This document shows, piece after piece, positions 1 through 6,913 of a DNA stretch of 35,361 nt; positions within the stretch are counted from its first letter, which is position 1; each line of letters begins with the position of its first letter. Both the position numbers and the translations under genes were made by a program. Under the pieces are notes generated by a model. The model was not told the origin of the DNA. It saw nothing but the letters and a program-made list of their open reading frames with translations, and made no database searches. Location: contig NZ_MJGO01000013.1 in NCBI RefSeq assembly GCF_001864895.1, positions 1 to 35,361 on the forward strand, in the 5' to 3' direction. Source of the stretch: Curtobacterium sp. MCBA15_009. Lineage in GTDB: Bacteria; Actinomycetota; Actinomycetes; Actinomycetales; Microbacteriaceae.

Positions 1-36
1 GTAACACCCCGCACCACCGCACCACCGCACCACCAC

Positions 37-70
37 GAAGGGCCGCCCCGGGCAACCAGGGCGGCCCTTC
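37..70. terminator. GC-rich hairpin, likely terminator
   Basis: A perfect 12-bp inverted repeat (GAAGGGCCGCCC at 37-48, GGGCGGCCCTTC at 59-70) encloses a 10-nt loop. It probably ends a transcript that enters from left of the window, or one leaving the minus-strand genes to the right. No T-tract follows, as is usual in high-GC actinobacteria. Confidence 0.6.
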
Positions 71-102
71 CGCACACCCGGAGGCCGTGGTTCGCGGAGG
101 CT

Positions 103-163
103 GTTCCGCGCGTAGGTGGTCGTTCCGCGCATGGTGAGACGTTCCGCGCATAGGAAGCCCGAC
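103..163. repeat. Short tandem GTTCCGCGC units
   Basis: GTTCCGCGC occurs at 103, 122 and 141, a 19-bp period, and a variant GTTCCGGCC follows at 164. The spacer parts differ (GTAGGTGGTC, ATGGTGAGAC, ATAGGAAGCC). The array runs into repeat copy B1. Confidence 0.6.
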
Positions 164-226
164 GTTCCGGCCCCCGACGCGCGAAACACCTTCCCATTCC
201 ACGGGCGATGGGAAAGAACACCGGCC
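141..226. repeat. Direct repeat B, copy 1
   Basis: This 86-nt segment aligns without gaps to 578-663 with about 19 mismatches by eye. The best-conserved core is CCCCCGACGCGCG at 171-183. It contains a small hairpin (TTCCCAT ... ATGGGAA). Confidence 0.6.
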
Positions 227-261
227 CGAACCCGGCGCACCGCGGGACCAGCAGCAAGCCG

Positions 262-309
262 TGACGGTCCTGGTACCCGAAACCCGGACCCCACGAACCA
301 AGACCGTCA
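262..309. repeat. Direct repeat A, copy 1, with self-complementary ends
   Basis: This 48-nt element matches 429-476 at 44 of 48 positions. Its ends are inverted (TGACGGTC at 262-269, GACCGTCA at 302-309) and a second inner arm TGGT/ACCA adds to the stem, so the RNA or single strand could fold into a long stem-loop. Confidence 0.7.
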
Positions 310-428
310 ACGACCAGATCGTGTCACCACACCCCCGGCCGCCCGGCGAACCACGGCTCCGTCAGCGGTTCCCGCTCCAGCGTGCTGCACGGCCGAGCAG
401 CAGCGGCAGGCACATCTGCATCAACGGT

Positions 429-476
429 TGACGGTCGTGGTTCCCGAAACCCGGACCTCACAAACCAAGACCGTCA
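429..476. repeat. Direct repeat A, copy 2, with self-complementary ends
   Basis: Second copy of the 48-nt element, 167 bp after the first. The outer arms TGACGGTC/GACCGTCA are unchanged. The inner arm is extended to TGGTT (438-442) with AACCA (463-467), so two of the differences between copies keep or improve pairing. Confidence 0.7.
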
Positions 477-577
477 GCACCGTGCGCGCCCCCCGAGCCC
501 GGGAGCGCAGCACTCCGAGCACGCCACCCCCACAGTCTCGGGCGCCGCGCGGTCAGACGCGCCGCACGTGGGAAGCC

Positions 578-663
578 GTTCCACGCGTCGGAAGCCACTC
601 GTTCCGACCCCCGACGCGCGGAACTGCTACCCATCCCACGTGAGACGGGAACGGACACGCGCC
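578..663. repeat. Direct repeat B, copy 2
   Basis: Second copy of the B repeat, 437 bp from the first. It ends 16 nt from the DUF1992 stop codon. Here the hairpin GTTCCG (601-606) / CGGAAC (619-624) is perfect. Another GGAAGCC unit precedes it at 571, again 19 bp away. Confidence 0.6.
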
Positions 664-678
664 AGCCTCCACCGCGCC

Positions 679-1284
679 TCAGCGGCGCCGACGCCACCAC
701 CGGCGCGGGCGGGCCTCCTGCTCCGCGGCGGCGCGGGCAGCTGCAGCCGCGGCGTCGGCGGCCTGCCGCTCCTGCCGGCGCTCGAGCCAGGCGGTGACCT
801 CGGCGTCCACGTCCCGCAGCGGGGTGACGACCGGCGGGCCGCCGAGGAGCTGGCGTCGGGCCTCCTTCACGCGGGCGTTGAAGTCCTCGAGGACGTCGCG
901 GACGTCGGACTCGACGGTGAGCGCGTCGAGGGCGTCGTCGAGACCGGCGTCCTCGGTCCGCAGGGCGAGTGCCGGTGGGGCGATCCCGCGGATGTCCTCG
1001 CGTTCGATCTTCTGCCGGATCCACCAGTCCGGGTCGTGGCGGCCGTCGTTCGAGGGCAGGGGCTTGCCGTGGTACGGGTTCCCCTCGAAGACCCCCCGTC
1101 GCTCGGCTTCCTCGACCCGGGCGCGGGCGTGCGCCGCGACGTCGGCTGCCTGGAGCAGTCGGCGTTCCTCGCGCACCTCGTCCGGGTCGAGCGTGCCGCG
1201 CTCGATCTCGCTGTCCACGAGCTGCTGGTAGCGGTAGCGGGCGGCCCGGCGCAACCGGTCCATCCGTGCATCGACGTCGTTCAT
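679..1284 (-). CDS. DUF1992 (DnaJ-C28-like conserved domain) protein
   Basis: A 201-residue protein with the DUF1992 signature: a GKPLPSNDGRHDPDWW segment near residues 73-88, then a charged K/R/E run and an APPALALR motif near 102-110. DUF1992 proteins are small soluble proteins related to the C-terminal part of eukaryotic DNAJC28; their function is unknown. The C-terminus is an Ala/Glu/Arg-rich helix ending in WWRRRR, which may be disordered or bind nucleic acid (inference). The gene starts 13 nt after the GH15 stop on the same strand, so the two are probably cotranscribed. The ATG start is the first in frame and is close to the conserved region. Confidence 0.8.
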   Translation of the reverse strand: MNDVDARMDRLRRAARYRYQQLVDSEIERGTLDPDEVREERRLLQAADVAAHARARVEEAERRGVFEGNPYHGKPLPSNDGRHDPDWWIRQKIEREDIRGIAPPALALRTEDAGLDDALDALTVESDVRDVLEDFNARVKEARRQLLGGPPVVTPLRDVDAEVTAWLERRQERQAADAAAAAARAAAEQEARPRRWWRRRR

Positions 1285-1297
1285 GGCCGTTCCATGA

Positions 1298-3124
1298 TCA
1301 CTCGGAGGAGCGTTCCTCGCCAGCGACCTCTTCGATGGTCAGCGCTGCCTGGATGAGTGCCAGGTGCGACAGCCCCTGCGGGATGTTGCCCATGAAGGAG
1401 CCGTCCTCGCTGATCATCTCGCTGAACATGCCGACGTCGTTCGCCTGGCCGACCATCTCGTCCATGAGGGCACGGGCGTCGTCGGTCCGGCCGGTGCACG
1501 CCATCGCGGCGGCGAGCCAGAACGAGCACGCGACGAAGGGCGACTCCTCTTCGTCCATGCCGGAGTACCGGTAGACGAGGGGGCCGCGCTGCAGCTGGTC
1601 CTCGATGGCGCGGATGGTCGAGGCCATGCGCGGTCCACGGTCGAAGGCGCTCATGGCGTGGAGCAGGATCGAGGTGTCGAGCTTGTCGCTGCCCTCGTAC
1701 ATGACGTAGTGGCCGAGCTCCTCGTTCCACCCGTGCTCGGCGACCCACTGCTCGATGAGCTCGCGGTTCTCGGACCACTTGTCACGCGGGCCGTCGATCA
1801 TGCCGGCGTCGTGCAGCTCCACGGCGGCGTCGAGCGCCTGCCAGCAGCCGATCTTGCTCGAGACGTAGTGCTGGGTCTCCTCGAGCTCCCACATGCCGGA
1901 GTCGGGTTCCTCCCACCGGTGGCACGCGTCGTCGGCGAGCTCCTGCAGGACCGAGGCGGTCTTCCGGTCGAGGACGTTGCCGGCGCGGACGTACTGGCGC
2001 AGGATCTCGAAGACGTCGCCCCAGACACCGAGCTGCAGCTGGTCGCCCGCCCGGTTGCCGACGGTGACGGGGCCGATGCCGCGCCAGCCGGGCACGTCGC
2101 GCTCCTCGACGTCGTTGCTCTTCGAGCCGTCGAGGCCGTAGAAGATCGGCATGTCCTCGTCGTGCTGCGCGATGGTCTGCATCACCCACGAGACGGCGGC
2201 GTGCGTCTCCTCGCGCAGGCCGAAGCGGGTCAGGGCGTGCACCGTGTACGACAGGTCGCGCACCCACGCGAACCGGTAGTCCCAGTTCTTGCCACCGGTG
2301 CGGTCCTCGGGCAGGCTCGTCGTCGGCGCCGCGGCGATCGCGCCGGTGGGCGAGAAGATGAGCAGCTTGAGGGCGAGGGCGCTCCGCTGCACCGCTTCGG
2401 CCCACGGGCCGTCGTAGGAGAACTCCTCGGACCACGTCGCCCAGTTGTCGATCGTGCGGTCCATCGCCGCGAGCGCGCTCTCGGGCTTGGGCATGAAGAT
2501 CGGTTCGTCGTGCGTGCCGACGATCGTCAGGATGTGCTTCGACCCCTCGGTGGTGCTGAAGCGGCCGGAGAACCGCGGGCCGTCGTCGTGCACCGGTTCG
2601 AAGCCCTGCTCGACGATCGCGATGGTGATGCCGTCGATGCCGATGACGGCCCCGTTCCCGGTGTCGAGCCGGCGGGGCTCGGCGGTGTTGAGCAACGTGC
2701 CGGGCACGACGGCCCACTCGAGCTCGACCGTGCCGTCGACGCCCTGCACGCAGCGGGCGATCTCGGCCCACGGCAGGCGGCCGGCGACACCGGTCACCAT
2801 CGCGTCGGTCACCGTGACGGTGCCGGTCGGGGTGGTCCAGGTGGTGACGAGCACGTTCGTCCCGGGCAGGTACTCGCGGGACGCCTCGGCGTCGCCGACG
2901 GGCCGCAGCGCCACGTGGCCGCCGTGCTCGGCGTCGAGGATGCTGGCGAAGACGGGGGGCGAGTCCATCGACGGGATCGGCAGCCAGTCGATCCGCCCGT
3001 CGAGCGCCACGAGCGCGACGGTCCGCCCGTCGCCGATCGCGCCGTAGGAGCGGAGCGGGACGTACCCGTCGGTGCGCTCCTCGTTGTCGGTCGCGTCGGG
3101 GGTGTCTCGCGTGCGCTCGGTCAT
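1298..3124 (-). CDS. Glycoside hydrolase family 15 protein (glucoamylase/trehalase-like)
   Basis: A 608-residue cytoplasmic protein; no signal peptide is seen. The N-terminal third has the GH15 beta-sandwich start (YGAIGDGRTVALVALDGRIDW, residues 27-47). The (alpha/alpha)6 barrel carries NWDYRFAWVRD (280-290), GMWE with Glu413 as likely general acid, SKIGCWQALD (423-432), and GMFSE with Glu569 as likely general base, followed by GNIPQGLSHLALI. In actinobacteria such proteins include trehalases and glucoamylase-like enzymes that hydrolyse alpha-glucosides; the substrate cannot be read from the sequence. It leads a two-gene unit with the DUF1992 protein. The ATG is preceded by CAGTCT only 6 nt upstream, which fits a leaderless mRNA. 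Confidence 0.9.
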   Translation of the reverse strand: MTERTRDTPDATDNEERTDGYVPLRSYGAIGDGRTVALVALDGRIDWLPIPSMDSPPVFASILDAEHGGHVALRPVGDAEASREYLPGTNVLVTTWTTPTGTVTVTDAMVTGVAGRLPWAEIARCVQGVDGTVELEWAVVPGTLLNTAEPRRLDTGNGAVIGIDGITIAIVEQGFEPVHDDGPRFSGRFSTTEGSKHILTIVGTHDEPIFMPKPESALAAMDRTIDNWATWSEEFSYDGPWAEAVQRSALALKLLIFSPTGAIAAAPTTSLPEDRTGGKNWDYRFAWVRDLSYTVHALTRFGLREETHAAVSWVMQTIAQHDEDMPIFYGLDGSKSNDVEERDVPGWRGIGPVTVGNRAGDQLQLGVWGDVFEILRQYVRAGNVLDRKTASVLQELADDACHRWEEPDSGMWELEETQHYVSSKIGCWQALDAAVELHDAGMIDGPRDKWSENRELIEQWVAEHGWNEELGHYVMYEGSDKLDTSILLHAMSAFDRGPRMASTIRAIEDQLQRGPLVYRYSGMDEEESPFVACSFWLAAAMACTGRTDDARALMDEMVGQANDVGMFSEMISEDGSFMGNIPQGLSHLALIQAALTIEEVAGEERSSE

Positions 3125-3130
3125 GCTCCC

Positions 3131-3136
3131 AGACTG
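3131..3136 (-). promoter_or_regulatory. -10 box for leaderless GH15 mRNA
   Basis: CAGTCT on the minus strand sits 6 nt before the GH15 ATG. The same geometry recurs before many genes of the window. No clear -35 was identified. Confidence 0.4.
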
Positions 3137-3286
3137 CCCGCGGCCCCGGCCCGACCATCAGGCGGGCGTACCCCGCTGTCCGGAGCGCGAACCGGGCCTC
3201 CCGGCCGGCCCGACCGAGCACGGGCGGAGCCGGGCCGCTGGCGCCGCCTGTGCTCGGGACGGCGGACCGGACCGGACCGGACCGAC

Positions 3287-3305
3287 CGCCCGCCCGGGGC
3301 GGGCG
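3287..3305 (-). terminator. Hairpin at the end of the hydrolase gene
   Basis: CGCCCGCC (3287-3294) and GGCGGGCG (3298-3305) pair across a 3-nt loop, directly after the hydrolase stop codon on the minus strand. A GGACC tandem (about 3264-3284) lies just beyond it. Confidence 0.5.
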
Positions 3306-4082
3306 TCAGCCCTGTCCGGCCGACCCGACGAAGTCGACCAGGCGTTCGAGCAGTGTCCGCCGGAACGGGACGGAGGACCAGCCGTGGTCGGCGTCCGGCA
3401 CCGCGGTGAACGTCGCGTCCGGCAGGACGTCGGCGTAGCGCTGGCCGTAGCGGAGCGGGACGATCTGGTCGGCGGTGCCGTGCACGACCTGCGCGGGGCC
3501 GGTGTACCGGTCGACCGTCGCGTAGACGTCGAGGCCGGCCGTGACCTCGTCGAGGAAGGCCGTGCCGAGCGCCGTGCCGCCGAAGTCGAACCAGCCCTGC
3601 TCCCGTGCGGGGGCGAGGGGCTGGCCCTGGATCTCGTCGTGCTCGGCGATGTCGTCGACGACGACCCCGGCCGGGGACCAGAGCGTCAGCGTCGCGACGA
3701 GGTCGGGCACGCGGCCCGCGGCGATGGCGGACTCGACGGCTCCGAGGCTGTGCGCCACGACGTGGACCGGCCCGCGGGCGTCCTGCGCGGCGGCGGTGAT
3801 CATCGCGACGACCTACTCGACCTCGTCGCCGATGGTGACGTCGATGAACTCGCCGTCGCTCGTGCCGTGGCCGAGGCGGCTGTACGAGCGGACCGTGACG
3901 CCGTGGTCGGCGAGGGTGCGGGCGGTCTGCACGAAGAGCTGCTGGCCGCCGGTGTCGGTGCTCCCGAAGCCGTGCACGAGCAGGGCGACGGGAGCCGGGC
4001 CCTCGGTCGGCACGCTGCCGAGCTGCCAGCCGCGGAGCGTGCTGCCCCGGTGCTCGAGGGTGATCGGGACGAGGGTCGGCAT
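3306..4082 (-). pseudogene. Alpha/beta hydrolase interrupted by an in-frame TAG
   Basis: Two fragments in one frame make a normal 258-residue alpha/beta hydrolase except for one amber codon at 3813-3815 (codon 90). Before it: an oxyanion-loop-like LLVHGFGSTD and a strand ending IGDEVE. After it: VVAMITAAA, the nucleophile elbow VAHSLGAVE, the acid region VHGTADQIVP and the histidine motif DADHGW. The truncated 89-residue product would lack the whole catalytic triad. The start ATG overlaps the padC stop (TGATG), so the gene is translationally coupled to padC. In that context an aromatic-ester (feruloyl/coumaroyl) hydrolase is a reasonable guess. Alternatives are a sequencing error, readthrough, or restart at the downstream ATG (3803), which would miss the N-terminal half of the fold. 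Confidence 0.8.
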
Positions 4083-4609
4083 CAGTTGCTGCGGTCCGCG
4101 AACCCGGCGGGCAGGTCGCCCGGGGCGGTGTCGACGACGGTCTCGTCGTCCTCGCCGACGTGCTCGAAGAGGGTGATGTGGGCGAACTCGGGGACGACGT
4201 AGATCGGGTAGGTGGGGCCCTGGTCGCGGTACTCGCGCATGCGGTCGAGGTGGTCGTTCTGGAACAGGACGGTCTTGCTGCCGTCCTCCTCGACCCAGTG
4301 CGGGAAGAAGATGGTGCCGTGCAGGACCCGCTCGCCCGGGACGACGGTGACGACGACGCTCGTGCCGGTCGGTTCGTTCCACGACACCTTGTAGACGCCG
4401 GCGGTGAGGGCGACGAGGTCGACCTGCTGGTCCTTGACCCAGCGGCCGCCGACCATGCCGGTGTGGATGCGGTAGTCGATGGTCTTGGCGTTCTTCACGT
4501 ACATCTCGTACTGCCAGCCGTTGGCGTACGTGTAGATGAACCGGTGGCCGACGATGCCGGAGAGGTCCTGCTCGGGGACGGGGTGCTCGACGCTGGTGGT
4601 GATGTCCAT
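4082..4609 (-). CDS. padC: Phenolic acid decarboxylase
   Basis: A 175-residue cytosolic enzyme that decarboxylates hydroxycinnamic acids (ferulic, p-coumaric, caffeic) to 4-vinylphenols, without cofactor. It follows the Bacillus PAD fold closely: FIYTYANGW (Tyr26, Tyr28), [17 protein letters not shown] (Arg47), [11 protein letters not shown] (Glu79), [18 protein letters not shown] and [10 protein letters not shown]. These residues match the PAD catalytic Tyr-Tyr-Arg-Glu set. I chose the ATG at 4609 rather than an upstream in-frame codon because the extra 14 residues are not family-like and a -10 box lies 7 nt before 4609. It is divergent from a MarR gene and overlaps the next hydrolase by one base. 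Plant-derived phenolics are the likely inducers (inference). Confidence 0.95.
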   Translation of the reverse strand: MDITTSVEHPVPEQDLSGIVGHRFIYTYANGWQYEMYVKNAKTIDYRIHTGMVGGRWVKDQQVDLVALTAGVYKVSWNEPTGTSVVVTVVPGERVLHGTIFFPHWVEEDGSKTVLFQNDHLDRMREYRDQGPTYPIYVVPEFAHITLFEHVGEDDETVVDTAPGDLPAGFADRSN

Positions 4610-4616
4610 GCATCCG

Positions 4617-4667
4617 AGTTTGCTCCCGAAGTGCGTTTGTTGCAAGCGCACTTCCGGTGACTACCCT
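4617..4667. promoter_or_regulatory. Divergent padC/marR promoters and operator
   Basis: The self-complementary box TTGCAA (4640-4645) can act as -35 on both strands. Rightward: 16-nt spacer, then TACCCT (4662-4667) and GTG at 4674. Leftward: 17-nt spacer, then CAAACT (4622-4617) and the padC ATG at 4609. An 8-bp inverted repeat, GAAGTGCG (4628-4635) with CGCACTTC (4647-4654), straddles the box and is a good candidate MarR operator controlling both genes at once. Confidence 0.6.
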
Positions 4668-4673
4668 GTGAAC

Positions 4674-5147
4674 GTGGACGAACGACCGGACCGACCCGAC
4701 CTGCCGCAGGCGGCACGGCGGCTGAGCGCGGAGATCGGGCCCTTCCGCCGCACGCTGCTCGTGACGGCCCGGCGGTCGGTCGCCCTGCCGGACATCCCCG
4801 ACGCGCAGATCGAGGTGCTCCGGCGGCTCGACGACGCCGGTTGGTCGAGCCCGACGGCGCTCGGCCGGGCGCTCGGGCTGGCCCGCTCGACGGTGAGCAA
4901 CCTCGTCGCGGCGATGGAGCGGGACGGCCTGGTGGACCGGCGCCTCGCGCAGGGGGACGGCCGGAGCACCGAGGTCGGCCTGACCGACCTGGCCCGGCGG
5001 CGACTCGCCGACTACGACGAGTCCGCCGAGCGGGTGCTCGTCGACGCGATGACGTCGCTGTCCGCCGACGACCAGCGGGCGCTCGCGGCCGCGGTGCCGG
5101 CGCTCGGCCGGTTGCGCGCCCGGCTGGACGAGCACAGCGCAGGCTGA
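4674..5147 (+). CDS. MarR family transcriptional regulator (phenolic-acid locus)
   Basis: About 157 residues with a winged helix-turn-helix: QIEVLRRLDDAG, then SPTALGRALGLARSTVSNLVAAMERDGLV as recognition region, and the wing RRLAQGDGRSTEVGLTDLARRRL. MarR proteins usually repress and are released by phenolic ligands. Its position back-to-back with padC, with an inverted repeat between, suggests it represses padC and itself until a hydroxycinnamate binds (inference). The GTG at 4674 is preferred over GTG 4668, because TACCCT ends at 4667 and a transcript cannot include 4668; no ribosome site is visible, which fits a leaderless mRNA. Confidence 0.85.
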   Translation: MDERPDRPDLPQAARRLSAEIGPFRRTLLVTARRSVALPDIPDAQIEVLRRLDDAGWSSPTALGRALGLARSTVSNLVAAMERDGLVDRRLAQGDGRSTEVGLTDLARRRLADYDESAERVLVDAMTSLSADDQRALAAAVPALGRLRARLDEHSAG

Positions 5148-5155
5148 ACAACGCG

Positions 5156-5202
5156 TCCCGGGCGTGTCGCACTTGTGCATCCCGGGCGTGTCGCACTACT
5201 GT
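5156..5202 (+). promoter_or_regulatory. Tandem 18-bp repeat with promoter for the small ORF
   Basis: The 18-mer TCCCGGGCGTGTCGCACT occurs at 5156-5173 and 5180-5197, a 24-bp period. A promoter is nested in it: TTGTGC (5173-5178), 18-nt spacer, TACTGT (5197-5202). The two copies could be repeated operator sites, one over each box. Confidence 0.45.
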
Positions 5203-5303
5203 CGTGCTCCTGCCGGTCGGCTCCGACGTCGCCCGGCAGCGCCGTCGGGCCGACACCGGACCGGCGGCACCGCCCGCCCCGGGCACCACCGGAAGGACCG
5301 CGC

Positions 5304-5408
5304 ATGCGCGCCGTGCAGCACAACGAGAACCGCGTCGAGCTCCAGCTCGCCGCGGGCAGTGTGCTGCGCGAACAGCAGCAGCGCTGGTCCCTCCGCTATC
5401 CCGCGTAG
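5304..5408 (+). CDS. Small 34-residue protein of unknown function
   Basis: The ATG at 5304 follows a good ribosome site (GGAAGGA at 5291-5297). The product begins MRAVQHNENRVEL and ends QQQRWSLRYPA: soluble, charged, no membrane segment. It has its own candidate promoter about 100 nt upstream and a hairpin 18 nt after the stop, so it looks like an independent small gene rather than chance. It could also act as a leader peptide for rtcB downstream. I do not recognise the family. Confidence 0.55.
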   Translation: MRAVQHNENRVELQLAAGSVLREQQQRWSLRYPA

Positions 5409-5425
5409 GCACGCGACGTCACCCG

Positions 5426-5454
5426 ACGCCCCGTGCCCACCCGGCCCGGGGCGT
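5426..5454 (+). terminator. Hairpin after the small ORF
   Basis: ACGCCCC (5426-5432) pairs with GGGGCGT (5448-5454), followed by TCGTCT. It may end the small-ORF transcript or attenuate readthrough into rtcB. A further 7-bp complementarity, GCCTCCT (5466-5472) with AGGAGGC (5499-5505), lies downstream. Confidence 0.45.
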
Positions 5455-5540
5455 TCGTCTGTACTGCCTCCTCCCGTCCGCCATCTCCGGCGACGACCAG
5501 GAGGCCCGGCGTGCGACCGTCTCGGACCGTCACCACGACC

Positions 5541-5600
5541 GTCGACACCCGTCGACGACCGTCGACACCTGTCGACGGCAGTCGGCACCCGTCGACGAGA
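5541..5600. repeat. Six 10-bp GTCGAC-type units before rtcB
   Basis: Six consecutive 10-mers each begin GTCGAC (the fifth is GTCGGC), alternating ACCC/GACC-like tails, so the unit is also a 20-bp repeat present three times. The array ends 25 nt before the rtcB start. Each GTCGAC is palindromic and the 10-bp spacing puts all sites on one face of the helix. It is flanked on both sides by GACCGTCAC (5525-5533 and 5599-5607). Confidence 0.7.
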
Positions 5601-5625
5601 CCGTCACGAAAGCGAGACGACACCC

Positions 5626-6792
5626 ATGGAGAAGATCACCGACCGGCTGCTCAGCTGGGCCTCGATGCTCGAGGAGAACACCGAGCAGCAGGCCCGCACC
5701 ACGGCGCGCATGCCGTTCGTGTTCCCGCACCTGGCCCTCATGCCCGACGCACACCTCGGCCTCGGCGCCACCGTGGGCTCGGTCATCCCGACCCTCGGCG
5801 CGGTCATGCCGGCGGCCGTCGGCGTGGACATCGGCTGCGGCATGATCGCGGTCCGGACGCAGTTCACCCGGGGTGACCTGCCCGACGACCTGCAGGAGCT
5901 GCGCGAGCAGATCGAGCGCGCGGTCCCGCTGTCGGCCGGTGCGTCGAACCGGAAGATCGTGGCGACCGCCGCGCCTCGGATCGCCGAGCTCGAGGCGATG
6001 GCCGGGACGGCCGGGTTCGACCCCGACGGCGTGCACGGCGGCTGGCGCAACCAGCTCGGCACGCTCGGGTCCGGCAACCACTTCATCGAGGTCTCCCTCG
6101 ACGAGGAGGACCGCGTCTGGCTGTTCCTGCACTCCGGCTCCCGGGGCGTCGGCAACAAGATCGCGCAGCGCCACATCACGGTCGCGAAGCGGATGATGGA
6201 GCGCTGGTGGATCCAGCTGGCGGACCCCGACCTGGCCTACCTGGTCGAGGGCACGCCGGAGTTCGACCGGTACATCGCCGAGCTGCGGTGGGCGCAGCAC
6301 TTCGCGCTGCTCAACCGCGAGGAGATGATGGACCGGGTCGTCCGGCAGCTGTCCGAGGTCGTCGGCACGCCCGTCGACGAGCAGGAGCGGATCAACTGCC
6401 ACCACAACTTCACGCAGCGTGAGACGCACTGGGGCAAGTCCGTGTGGGTCTCGCGCAAGGGCGCGATCCAGGCGGCGGCCGGTCAGCTCGGCCTGATCCC
6501 CGGGTCGATGGGGACCGCGTCGTACGTGGTCGAGGGGCTCGGCAACAAGCCGTCGCTCGAGTCCTCGCCGCACGGCGCCGGGCGGCTGTTCTCGCGGAGC
6601 GCGGCACGCCGGACGTTCACGCACGACCAGCTGCGCGAGGCGATGGTCGGCATCGAGTACCGGGACACCGACGCGTTCCTCGACGAGATCCCGGCCGCGT
6701 ACAAGCCGATCGACCAGGTGATGGCGGATGCGGCGGAGCTCGTGTCCGTCCGGCACACGCTGCGGCAGATCGTCAACGTGAAGGGTGACTGA
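5626..6792 (+). CDS. rtcB: RtcB family RNA-splicing/repair ligase
   Basis: A 388-residue enzyme that joins RNA 2',3'-cyclic phosphate or 3'-phosphate ends to 5'-OH ends, using GTP and Mn2+. All hallmark motifs are visible: GVDIGCGM with Asp68 and Cys71 (metal), GTLGSGNHFIEV (145-156), FLHSGSRGVGN with His169, INCHHNF with His259/260, GSMGTASYVVEG (293-304), and SSPHGAGRLFSR with His316 as the residue that takes GMP. Length is near the usual bacterial size. No archease, rtcA or rtcR neighbour is present. The ATG at 5626 starts the conserved domain; the ribosome site is weak (GAAAGCGAGA). Regulation may involve the GTCGAC array just upstream (inference). Confidence 0.93.
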   Translation: MEKITDRLLSWASMLEENTEQQARTTARMPFVFPHLALMPDAHLGLGATVGSVIPTLGAVMPAAVGVDIGCGMIAVRTQFTRGDLPDDLQELREQIERAVPLSAGASNRKIVATAAPRIAELEAMAGTAGFDPDGVHGGWRNQLGTLGSGNHFIEVSLDEEDRVWLFLHSGSRGVGNKIAQRHITVAKRMMERWWIQLADPDLAYLVEGTPEFDRYIAELRWAQHFALLNREEMMDRVVRQLSEVVGTPVDEQERINCHHNFTQRETHWGKSVWVSRKGAIQAAAGQLGLIPGSMGTASYVVEGLGNKPSLESSPHGAGRLFSRSAARRTFTHDQLREAMVGIEYRDTDAFLDEIPAAYKPIDQVMADAAELVSVRHTLRQIVNVKGD

Positions 6793-6808
6793 CGGGGACC
6801 GACGGACG

Positions 6809-6840
6809 GGAGGCGCGGGTGCGGTCCGCCCCGCGCCTCC
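6809..6840 (+). terminator. rtcB terminator hairpin
   Basis: GGAGGCGCGGG (6809-6819) pairs perfectly with CCCGCGCCTCC (6830-6840) across 10 nt, 17 nt after the rtcB stop. The left flank GACGGACGG makes it a member of the recurrent CGGACGGGAGGC hairpin family of this window. Confidence 0.7.
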
Positions 6841-6900
6841 GGTCCCGCACCCGGCCGGGTCCACCACCCGTCGCCGGCGGACAGACCGGCCCGCGTCGGG

Positions 6901-6906
6901 CACGCT
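6901..6906 (+). promoter_or_regulatory. -10 box for leaderless DUF1206 mRNA
   Basis: CACGCT ends 7 nt before the ATG at 6914. No ribosome site lies between. Confidence 0.4.
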
Positions 6907-6913
6907 TGACGGG

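Larger units (their letters stand above)
71..678. other. Non-coding island with nested direct repeats
   Basis: No open frame here has a recognisable protein, a ribosome site or typical codon bias; the translations are Arg/Pro/Thr-rich shadows. The stretch is instead filled by repeated DNA: short GTTCCGCGC units, an 86-bp B repeat at both ends and a 48-bp A repeat twice in the middle, all in the same orientation. It lies beyond the 3' end of the minus-strand DUF1992 gene, so it could be a long 3' region, a decayed repeat island or an uncharacterised RNA locus. Confidence 0.6.

Noticed and set aside
103..180. Possible CRISPR-like array
   Set aside because: Units are only 9-19 bp, spacers are not unique 30-mers, and no cas genes are present.
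116..1356. Open frames of 175 and 324 codons on the plus strand at the left edge
   Set aside because: Arg/Pro/Thr-rich translation, no ribosome site, repeats out of frame with each other, and the second runs antisense into the DUF1992 gene.
3263..3285. GGACC tandem as regulatory repeat
   Set aside because: Four 5-bp units in GC-rich spacer; too short and simple to support more than slippage.
1364..3409. A 681-codon open frame on the plus strand
   Set aside because: Antisense shadow of the GH15 gene; Val/Gly/Asp-rich with no domain.
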